The translations under genes and the position numbers were made by a program. From Serratia oryzae (GTDB taxonomy: Bacteria > Pseudomonadota > Gammaproteobacteria > Enterobacterales > Enterobacteriaceae): a stretch of DNA of 64,000 bases. Shown here piece by piece: positions 57,790 to 64,000 of the stretch. Within the stretch, counting starts at the first letter, position 1, and every line of letters begins with the position of its first letter. The stretch spans positions 62,001-126,000 of the forward strand of contig NZ_MOXD01000007.1 of NCBI RefSeq assembly GCF_001976145.1. Direction: 5' to 3'. The notes below the pieces were generated by a model. It saw only the letters and a list, made by a program, of their open reading frames with translations, did no database searches and was not told the origin of the DNA.

Positions 57790-59100
57790 TTAGTCATTAA
57801 TCTCTGTTATTACGACTCTATTTCTCCCTTCTTTCTTTGCTTGATAAAGGCACTGATCGGCGAGTTCTATAATAGACTCCATTGAGAGGCTATTATTGCG
57901 CGATGAAATACACACTGCCCCAATGCTGACTGATACTTTATATCCACCTTCAGTATTTCCGCTATGAACCAAGCCTTTAGCCACAATAGCTTTTCTCATA
58001 CGTTCACAAATAGCATGAAGCTTATCAAGATTAATATCCTTTATCACTGCGGTAAATTCTTCCCCACCCGTCCTGGCAATCAGATCTTTTTTATTCCTAA
58101 TAATGATCGACAAGGTGTTGGCGACGATGATTAAACATTTATCTCCAGCAGAGTGCCCATATATATCATTGTATTTTTTGAAGTTATCAACATCGAGCAT
58201 CACGACGCCAAACAGGTTTTTTTCTTTATTTTTTTTACTCCAAAAAGCTGTTAATTCATTGTCAAAATGCCGACGGTTATTTAGCCCGGTCAATGCATCA
58301 GTGATTGATTTTTTAAAGTTAATATTACTTTGCTCCTTGATTATCTTGTAGTCACTGGTCAGGTAGTATAAAGCGACGCCTATCATGCCTACTCTGAATA
58401 AACTTTCCAGAATTTTAGAACTGTACCAACCAAAGGTATGTTGTGGGAGTAAAGAAAGGTTGAGTGCATGTAAAATGGTGGTTAATGCAATCCATAGAAT
58501 AAATACAAGGGTGATGTGGTTAAGTGGCTTTAACTTAAATATTAACATTGGCAGTACTGCGGATTTTATTAAAATACAAGTTAATACAATTTCATCTCTT
58601 GTTGCCGCACTAAACAAACCAACGTCTAATATCATAAACCTGAGGGTACCAATCAATAATAATGCTGCAATAGGGAGGGAAAAACTATATATCATTAGTT
58701 TTTTGAATGAGAATGATATTTTTCTCATGGAAATAAGTATTAAAACAGTTACAGGTAGGCATATTTCCCATAATAACCATAAAAATAAAATGACGGTTGA
58801 CTCAAGGCTGTTTAAATGATAATTGTCATTAATTAAATCATAGCGAAGGACAAAAACTATCATGATGATAGTTGATGTCAGATAAGCAACCCCTACCGCC
58901 CAGATATTTTTATTTTTAAACGCGCTTGCATGTAATAAAGCGATTAAAGCAAAAAATAAATCACAAAGAGTGCTTAGGGTGAAAAAAACCGGTTTGAAGT
59001 AAGGGATGTCATTAACGATAATCAACTTGTTTTTAAAAATGATGAAAAAAGATAAAAACATTATTACTGCAATTAAACTACCGTAGGCTTTTGTTTTCAT
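57790..59100 (-). CDS. Membrane-bound GGDEF diguanylate cyclase
   Basis: A 436-residue protein: eight or so hydrophobic segments to about residue 248 (MASE-type sensor), then a GGDEF domain from about 265. It has DALTGLNNRRHFDNE, DVDNFKKYNDIYGH and the active motif GGEEF at 345-349, so cyclic-di-GMP synthesis is likely. The residue expected as Arg of an RxxD feedback site is Asn, so product inhibition may be absent. The gene is AT-rich. Neighbouring fimbrial and CRP-like genes suggest a role in surface attachment, by inference. Confidence 0.88.
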   Translation of the reverse strand: MKTKAYGSLIAVIMFLSFFIIFKNKLIIVNDIPYFKPVFFTLSTLCDLFFALIALLHASAFKNKNIWAVGVAYLTSTIIMIVFVLRYDLINDNYHLNSLESTVILFLWLLWEICLPVTVLILISMRKISFSFKKLMIYSFSLPIAALLLIGTLRFMILDVGLFSAATRDEIVLTCILIKSAVLPMLIFKLKPLNHITLVFILWIALTTILHALNLSLLPQHTFGWYSSKILESLFRVGMIGVALYYLTSDYKIIKEQSNINFKKSITDALTGLNNRRHFDNELTAFWSKKNKEKNLFGVVMLDVDNFKKYNDIYGHSAGDKCLIIVANTLSIIIRNKKDLIARTGGEEFTAVIKDINLDKLHAICERMRKAIVAKGLVHSGNTEGGYKVSVSIGAVCISSRNNSLSMESIIELADQCLYQAKKEGRNRVVITEIND

Positions 59101-59191
59101 GATTCAACACCGTGTTTGCTATAGTCATGATTTATTGATTATGTTGCCATGCCAAAGTTAAAGAGATCCCCTTGCGTGTGGTGTAGTGAAA

Positions 59192-59809
59192 CTAAAATTC
59201 ATTTGGCAGTTTAGCTACACTCAATAGTTTTCCATTCTCAATGGTTATGTATCCCCCCTTTCTTAGTTCGGAGAGTATAAACATAACTCTACTTTTCGAA
59301 ATTCCTGTACATTCAATGATAAATGTCGAAAGGGAAATGCTATCTCCTAAAATATCTTTATGTTCGTAAAATAAGTTAATGCATATTTTGACTTTTTTAT
59401 AGGCGCTAGAATCTGGATTAATGTATATCTCAGTTATGTTACAAAATTCGTAAAGTCTGTTAGCAATAAGATATGATATTGACTCATAGAGATTGTATTT
59501 CGATACTAAGCTCTTCGCTTGAGCAATATCTATAGTATACACTTCAGCACCAGAAAGTAATTTAAACTCTAGATTAAGACGCATGGCTGTTTGCCCAAGA
59601 ATGAAATAAGTGCCAATAAAATCAGGGCCAATGAGTGGGCTAAATGAGCTACCGCTATTAAAGACGAGTACCGCTCCTTTTTTAACATAATACAGAGTGT
59701 CAATTGCGTACATTCCAGATTTGGACTCTGGTAGAGGGCACAGGTAGGGCTCGAAAACGTCAGCCAATGTTATCACACACTTTTTGACCTGCTCTTGAAA
59801 GTTATCCAC
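59192..59809 (-). CDS. CRP-like winged-helix regulator, copy 1
   Basis: A 205-residue regulator of the IprA/YaiV-like CRP superfamily branch. It has an N-terminal cyclic-nucleotide-domain-like barrel (LYYVKKGAVLVFNSGSSF to GAEVYTID) and a C-terminal winged helix (FIIECTGISKSRVMFILSELRKGGYI). The GTG at 59809 follows GAGGAATAAA and lines up with the start of the paralogue at 60416-61033; a GTG five codons earlier is the alternative. The two copies align without gaps. The target is unknown; the fimbrial operon nearby is a candidate. Confidence 0.8.
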   Translation of the reverse strand: MDNFQEQVKKCVITLADVFEPYLCPLPESKSGMYAIDTLYYVKKGAVLVFNSGSSFSPLIGPDFIGTYFILGQTAMRLNLEFKLLSGAEVYTIDIAQAKSLVSKYNLYESISYLIANRLYEFCNITEIYINPDSSAYKKVKICINLFYEHKDILGDSISLSTFIIECTGISKSRVMFILSELRKGGYITIENGKLLSVAKLPNEF

Positions 59810-60415
59810 TTTTATTCCTCGCACATTAGCACCGCCTATATGCTAAGGATAGCTGAAAATTGAGTGGGTAGATCTTGGCATGAGGTGCTACATAATGTTG
59901 TTTTAGTCGTTAAACAGCATGAGGTGGTGTACTTTTTTCAAGTTATTTTTGAAATGATTACCGTAAGTGATTGTTGAGAGTGCTCTGGAGAGGTGATCGC
60001 TATTCTGGTTTTATGACGTCTTGTGCAAAAATCTGACTATGTTTGAGCTTGCTTAACCAACTGAGGAGTTCGTCTTTAATAGCACCCAGGTAGAACCGTC
60101 ACTGCAATTTGTATAAGATATGTCTTGGAAACCTATCCCATCAGGTCACTTTATGCCTAGGCAGTGCTCGTAATTCTCACGTTCTGCGTGTGCGTGCTGC
60201 TTGCTCCGCACAGACCTCATACAAACTGGCTGCAGTTATCTACGCATACAGGGATAGGTTTTTGTTGTAAAAAATTATTCAGGAAGGTGTGGAATGAACG
60301 TCAGGAACTATACCCGTATAGGTTCTGACATCAGCGGAAATACGGCTATGATCTACTGTTATTCCAATTTTCGTATAAATAACTGTCTGCTTCTTTTAAA
60401 ATAATACGAATTTGG
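59810..60415. other. Long intergenic space between the two CRP-like genes
   Basis: About 600 bp of mostly AT-rich sequence with no convincing gene. It contains a TIR-bounded repeat at 60129-60261 and, near its left end, ATTGAGTGGG (59859-59868), which also occurs at the guaA 3' end. The region left of the repeat would include the promoter of copy 1. Confidence 0.6.
60129..60261. repeat. 133-bp repeat element with 11-bp perfect inverted ends
   Basis: AAACCTATCCC (60129-60139) and GGGATAGGTTT (60251-60261) bound a core with GGCAGTGCTCG, TTCTCACGTTCTGCGTGTGCG and GCTCCGCAC. The core matches the elements at 1300-1469 and 27663-27808 in outline but has drifted. Confidence 0.55.
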
Positions 60416-61033
60416 TTAAAACTCACTAGGTAACTTGGAGGCAATTAATACTCGACCATCTTGGGTGGCAATATGCCCCCCTTTTTTTAACTCGGAAAGT
60501 ATAAACATAACTCTACTTTTAGAAATGCCTGTATACTCGATGATAAACGAAGAAAGTGAAATATCATCTTTTAGGATATCTTGAGAGTTGTGGTATAACT
60601 CGATGGCAGTTTTAACTTTTTTATAGGCATTTGAGTTTGTGCTGGTAAATGTTTTCGTGATGTCACAAAATTCATAGAGCCTGCGGGCTATAAGATATGC
60701 TACTGATTCGTATGAGTTTTTATTGAAAACTTCTGATTTGGCTGCATGGGCGTCTATCATATAAACCTCAGCTCCGGGAAGTAACTTAAACTCCAATTTC
60801 AGGCTGCTGATTGATTGACCAAGTACGAAATGAATGCCGATGAAGTCAGGCGCAACCAAAGGAGAGAGGGCTCTGCCATCATTAAGAATCAAAATGGCAC
60901 CATGTTTAATATAATACAGAGTATTAAGTGCATACACGCCAGAACTTGTTTTAGGCAATGGAGACATGTAAGCATCTAGAATGCTGGCTAGCTCCTGTAT
61001 GCTTTCATTGACTTTACACTGAAACTGTTGCAA
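60416..61033 (-). CDS. CRP-like winged-helix regulator, copy 2
   Basis: A 205-residue paralogue of the gene at 59192-59809, with the same layout: LYYIKHGAILILNDGRAL, DFIGIHFVLGQS, GAEVYMID and the winged helix FIIEYTGISKSRVMFILSELKKGG. It starts with TTG behind GGGAGAAG; no ATG is available. Like copy 1 it is AT-rich and uses a non-ATG start, which may limit translation. It is divergent from the fimbrial genes across a 640-bp control region. Confidence 0.8.
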   Translation of the reverse strand: MQQFQCKVNESIQELASILDAYMSPLPKTSSGVYALNTLYYIKHGAILILNDGRALSPLVAPDFIGIHFVLGQSISSLKLEFKLLPGAEVYMIDAHAAKSEVFNKNSYESVAYLIARRLYEFCDITKTFTSTNSNAYKKVKTAIELYHNSQDILKDDISLSSFIIEYTGISKSRVMFILSELKKGGHIATQDGRVLIASKLPSEF

Positions 61034-61673
61034 TTTTTTCTTCTCCCATAGAAATCCTTTGATTTATTTAATGACGTCATGACTTAATTTACTTTAACTA
61101 TATTGTAATAATTATGTGGCATTGTGCATTTGATGTATTCTTCGCTTTCGCCTCGGCATCGATGAGGCTTATTTATAGTCACTCCCACAGAAGATCCTCT
61201 CTCTTGAATGAAAGCGTAAGCCTGAAATATGAGGAGTTAGGCGGATAGAGCCCGTACTTAATCCAACATAAAAATGTTAACGACTACCCCTTCCGGTACC
61301 AGTTAATGGGTAACGTATCATCTCAAATTCATCCTATCAAGTCCTATAAAGGACTGGTGTCGGTGTTTTAAACTGGCCGGTAATATTCTATTATCACTGC
61401 AGCTAATTATAGCAGCACCTGTTTTAGTTCGGACCATATGCTTTATGTATGATGCATTTCAAGTATCTAAAGGGCACAAGAAAAGACTAAAAAGGAAAAG
61501 GATATCTGTAATCGAAGCGTAAGCCAGTTTATAGATAATTTAGTCGTTCGATGCCAAAAATTGTCTTGTAGGACACGATTTTATCGCCTGATAAATCAAC
61601 CCTTAAAACAGTATCGCCATCGAAAGAAACGTTAATGTTGTAATCCAGTCAATGGAATATGGAGTTCCAAATC
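61034..61673. other. Control region upstream of the fimbrial operon
   Basis: About 640 bp without a gene. It contains an 11-bp direct repeat AAGCGTAAGCC at 61212-61222 and 61515-61525 and a small hairpin GTCC-TATAAA-GGAC near 61349. No long inverted repeats of a phase-variation switch and no recombinase gene were seen. Confidence 0.55.
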
Positions 61674-62219
61674 GTGAAAATGAATGTTTGTGTTAATAGC
61701 CTGATTGCCTTGGGGTTGAGTTTGTCTGCAAGTGCTTTTGCTGCAGATGGCATGATTAGTTTTGAAGGTATTGTGAATGGCAAGACTTGTACGCTGGATA
61801 GCGGTAGCCAGAATTTAACGGTTACTTTGCCTTCTGTGCTGACCACTACTTTCTCAGCGGCAGGCACCGCATCTAGCGCGGCGCCAACTCAGTTTACGCT
61901 GACTGCAAGTGGGTGTGACGTTGGTACTGTCAGTGCAGCGGCTGTTTTTTCCGCCGGTGCCAATGTTGATAGCGTAACAGGTAACCTCAAGAACACTTTT
62001 GCTGGCGGTACCAATGCTCAAGTTCGTCTTTATAAGAAAGATGGCCTCACGCCGATTAACTTGGCTAACTTTGGCGATTCGGTAACTAACACCGGTACTG
62101 TAGATAGTGGTACAGGCACTGTTTCTGTTATTTTCTTTGCTAACTATTTCGGTGCTGTAGCACCTGTAACTCCTGGTTTATTGAAAACCAGCATTCAATA
62201 TAGCATGCAATATCTGTAA
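61674..62219 (+). CDS. Type 1-like major fimbrial subunit
   Basis: About 181 residues. A signal peptide (MKMNVCVNSLIALGLSLSASAFA) precedes the pilin fold. Two cysteines, in NGKTCTLDSG and ASGCDVGT, form the usual disulfide, and the C-terminus YSMQYL has the donor-strand tail with a penultimate aromatic pattern. The GTG at 61674 has GGAG in range; ATGs at 61659 and 61680 are alternatives. A stable hairpin directly downstream would keep this pilin message in excess. The pilin type is FimA-like; the receptor is unknown. Confidence 0.85.
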   Translation: MKMNVCVNSLIALGLSLSASAFAADGMISFEGIVNGKTCTLDSGSQNLTVTLPSVLTTTFSAAGTASSAAPTQFTLTASGCDVGTVSAAAVFSAGANVDSVTGNLKNTFAGGTNAQVRLYKKDGLTPINLANFGDSVTNTGTVDSGTGTVSVIFFANYFGAVAPVTPGLLKTSIQYSMQYL

Positions 62220-62226
62220 TACCCGG

Positions 62227-62248
62227 CCCCCAGAGGAAACTCTGGGGG
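62227..62248 (+). terminator. GNRA-looped hairpin after the pilin gene
   Basis: CCCCCAGAG, loop GAAA, CTCTGGGGG then TTATAG. Probably an attenuator or stabilising stem that lowers read-through from pilin to chaperone. Confidence 0.7.
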
Positions 62249-62357
62249 TTATAGTACTTTGAGTCATCATAATAGATAGTGTAATCAATGAACGGTTATA
62301 TACTTCTAGTGATTAACTCGAAAGGGTTTTATATAAACGTAATAAGTTGAAATATTT

Positions 62358-63092
62358 ATGGTTAGACAATTTTTGACTATTTTTATGATGTTTATTGTTG
62401 TACTTAAGCTACAGGCTAGTACTCAATTAGCATCAACGCGCATAGTTTTCCCTGCTGATGAGAGAGAGGTTACCGTTCAGCTATACAATCCTGCTACCAA
62501 CGCAACATTAGTTCAGTCTTGGATTGATAGCGGAGATAGGGATGTCGTGCCACCTAAAGAGGATATTCCATTTTTAATCCTACCCCCATTGGTTCGTATT
62601 AATCCTGAGCAAGGGGCAGCATTAAAAATAATATTCACAGGCCAAGGGAAACTTCCCCAGGATAAAGAAACTCTATTTTGGCTAAATGTGATGGATATCC
62701 CTCCATTGGCGAGGGGGAAAAGTGAAAATCACATTCAAATAGCCTATCGCACTAGAGTTAAGTTGTTTTTCAGACCCGCAGGGTTGCGAGGATCTGCTGA
62801 GCAGGCAATTAAAAGTGTTGTTTGGAAAACAATGCATAATGAAATTGATGATGTATTACAGGGGTGTAATAAGAGCCAGTTTTTCGTATCCATTAATCGT
62901 ATATCAGTGATAATTAATAATAAAAATTATACTAATGAATTGGGGGGCTCTATTGCTCCTGGCGAATGTGAGGAATTCTCCGCTACAGCAGAGGGAAATA
63001 CACAGAGTAACAATGGAGCTGTTGCTGTTGAGTGGATAAATGATTATGGCATGGTTTATAAACAGGAAGGAAGGTTAAGTAACGCGCCTTAA
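62358..63092 (+). CDS. Periplasmic fimbrial chaperone, PapD-like
   Basis: A 244-residue chaperone: a signal peptide ending QAS, then the immunoglobulin-like fold with the G1 strand signature region FWLNVMDIPPLARG and IQIAYRTRVKLFFRPAGL. The subunit-anchoring Arg (STRIVFPAD) and Lys (VKLFF) are present. It would escort pilins to an outer-membrane usher. An extra cysteine pair (LQGCNKSQF, PGECEEF) lies in the second domain. AT-rich. Confidence 0.88.
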   Translation: MVRQFLTIFMMFIVVLKLQASTQLASTRIVFPADEREVTVQLYNPATNATLVQSWIDSGDRDVVPPKEDIPFLILPPLVRINPEQGAALKIIFTGQGKLPQDKETLFWLNVMDIPPLARGKSENHIQIAYRTRVKLFFRPAGLRGSAEQAIKSVVWKTMHNEIDDVLQGCNKSQFFVSINRISVIINNKNYTNELGGSIAPGECEEFSATAEGNTQSNNGAVAVEWINDYGMVYKQEGRLSNAP

Positions 63093-63107
63093 ATAGCTGG
63101 GGGAATA

Positions 63108-63517
63108 ATGAAAATTACTTCATATTCTGGTTATCGGATGTGGCTCTCCTGTTTTTGCAACTCGTTGGTTTAATAACGGTTTTGTATGCAGGGAAAGTTA
63201 ATCCTCAGCACAGTGAATATTATTGCGACGAGCGGAAATGTTGCGGTCGGAATGATATTTAAGAGTGCCACGGTAGCTGCAAGCACCGTGACTTTCGCCA
63301 GTGGTCATAATTCATCCCCATACGACTTGGAGCGGCTTGCGAATGAGATCGCATTTATCTTTTCCGGTTCGTATTCCACCGTTACGTGCACACAATGACT
63401 GATAATGAAATTCTCCATCAAATATCGTCGCTGAACGTGCGGTTTTCGGTTAATGCCAATGTGATTGCTTCTATTCCTGTGTTATTTCGGCGACGAAGGT
63501 TCTCAACATCTATCTAG
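63108..63517 (+). pseudogene. Decayed fimbrial-type reading frames
   Basis: No intact gene occupies these 400 bp. GGGGGAATA then ATG at 63108 begins a frame that, with one A removed from the AAAA at 63111-63114, reads a clean signal peptide (MKLLHILVIGCGSPVFA) followed by TRWFNNGFVC and a stop. A second frame, 63186-63398 (70 residues, ending STVTCTQ), overlaps a 40-codon frame at 63395 by ATGA. These look like shreds of one secreted subunit gene. Whether an usher once lay here cannot be told. Confidence 0.4.
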
Positions 63518-63632
63518 CGGGGGAAACGCTGAATGCGCTTCCGTGCTAAGGCTGAAGCGGGGTCTGATGCGTCGAGTTGAAAAGCATTCAGGGAAAGTAC
63601 CATGCACGTTTATTTTAGTGAGGTGTAATATT

Positions 63633-64000
63633 ATGAAAAATACCACAGGTATTAAACCTTTGGTGCTATGTCTGTCTTTAGCGCTCTTTGCGGTGATAGG
63701 CAGTACCCCGGCATTTGCCGTATGTGGTTTTCTTGATGGCCACAGCCTGCAAGTTCATCAACTGACTATTAGCCCAATTTCGCTGGCGCGCGATACTGCC
63801 ATCGGTACGGTAGTGGGCAATGGGGAAACCCTTGCAGCCAATGGGCCAAACTATGCCTGGTGTAACAGTACCACTTTTTATCGTTACCAGATGAATGCGT
63901 CCAATGGGATGACCGTTAACGGTTTAAACAACGTTTTCCCCACCAATATTCCCGGTATTGGCCTGCGTTTTTATGGTCGGTCTGAAGGCTCTGCTAAATC
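63633..64000 (+). CDS. Minor fimbrial subunit or adhesin, 5' part (runs off window)
   Basis: The first 122 codons are visible. A signal peptide (MKNTTGIKPLVLCLSLALFAVI, cut near TPAFA) leads into a pilin-like start VCGFLDGHSLQVHQL and ISLARDTAIGTVVGNGE with a cysteine pair (Cys in VCGF and AWCNST). This matches the tip or minor subunits of chaperone-usher fimbriae. A GAGGTG ribosome site precedes the ATG. The 3' end is outside the window. Confidence 0.72.
   Translation, partial: MKNTTGIKPLVLCLSLALFAVIGSTPAFAVCGFLDGHSLQVHQLTISPISLARDTAIGTVVGNGETLAANGPNYAWCNSTTFYRYQMNASNGMTVNGLNNVFPTNIPGIGLRFYGRSEGSAK

Noticed and set aside
61034-61673. A fim-type invertible promoter switch upstream of the pilin gene
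   Set aside because: No pair of inverted repeats of useful length and no tyrosine recombinase gene were found; only an 11-bp direct repeat is present.
52541-61673. An integrase or transposase gene for the variable region after guaA
   Set aside because: No recombinase motifs are visible in any large frame; the island idea rests on location and gene content only.

Overview
The window reads as chromosome of an Enterobacterales bacterium, most likely Serratia or a close relative. Supporting points are the gene order glyA/hmp, hcaT/csiE, suhB-trmJ-isc-pepB-sseB-ndk-rlmN-pilW-rodZ-ispG-hisS-yfgM-bamB-der-yfgJ-xseA-guaBA, nadE directly before glnB, a spermidine dehydrogenase of the type first studied in Serratia, and several ERIC-family repeats. 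No rRNA, tRNA, CRISPR array or integrase gene was seen.

Layout. 1-1.3 kb: the 3' part of nadE and glnB. 1.6-13 kb: an accessory catabolic block with a LysR regulator, an aldehyde dehydrogenase, a YdcSTUV-type polyamine ABC importer, a second aldehyde dehydrogenase (PatD), a Tat-type spermidine dehydrogenase and a triheme cytochrome c. Together these could import spermidine or putrescine, oxidise spermidine at the membrane, and convert 4-aminobutyraldehyde to GABA. 13-20.4 kb: hmp and glyA (divergent), hcaT and csiE (convergent), and a ZevAB-like metal pair with a Zur-like box. 20.4-52.5 kb: conserved housekeeping genes (suhB, trmJ, iscRSUA-hscBA-fdx-iscX, pepB, sseB, ndk, rlmN, pilW-rodZ-ispG-hisS-yfgM-bamB-der, yfgJ, xseA, guaBA). 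This stretch is interrupted between yfgJ and xseA by a sugar module (LacI repressor, MFS transporter, GH31 glycosidase) and a periplasmic RidA-like gene.

52.6-64 kb is a variable region beginning at the 3' end of guaA, a classic island site. It holds a HipBA toxin-antitoxin pair, a transglutaminase-like/MerT-like/MerP-like operon, a GNAT acetyltransferase, a truncated SRPBCC gene, a LolA/DUF1571-like secreted protein, a membrane GGDEF protein, two tandem CRP-like regulators and the start of a chaperone-usher fimbrial cluster. That cluster has a pilin, a chaperone, a decayed stretch where an usher would be expected, and a partial minor subunit. From about 57.7 kb on the DNA is visibly AT-richer than the rest, which suggests acquired DNA.

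Three families of short non-coding repeats are scattered through intergenic spaces: ERIC elements (one full-length, one enlarged, two shortened), CCCTCTCCC/GGGAGAGGG hairpin repeats, and a roughly 130-170 bp element with a GTGTAC-like core. The most striking single observation is a 127 bp ERIC element that appears to have inserted inside the TAA stop codon of the RidA-like gene, giving the protein a 21-residue repeat-encoded tail.
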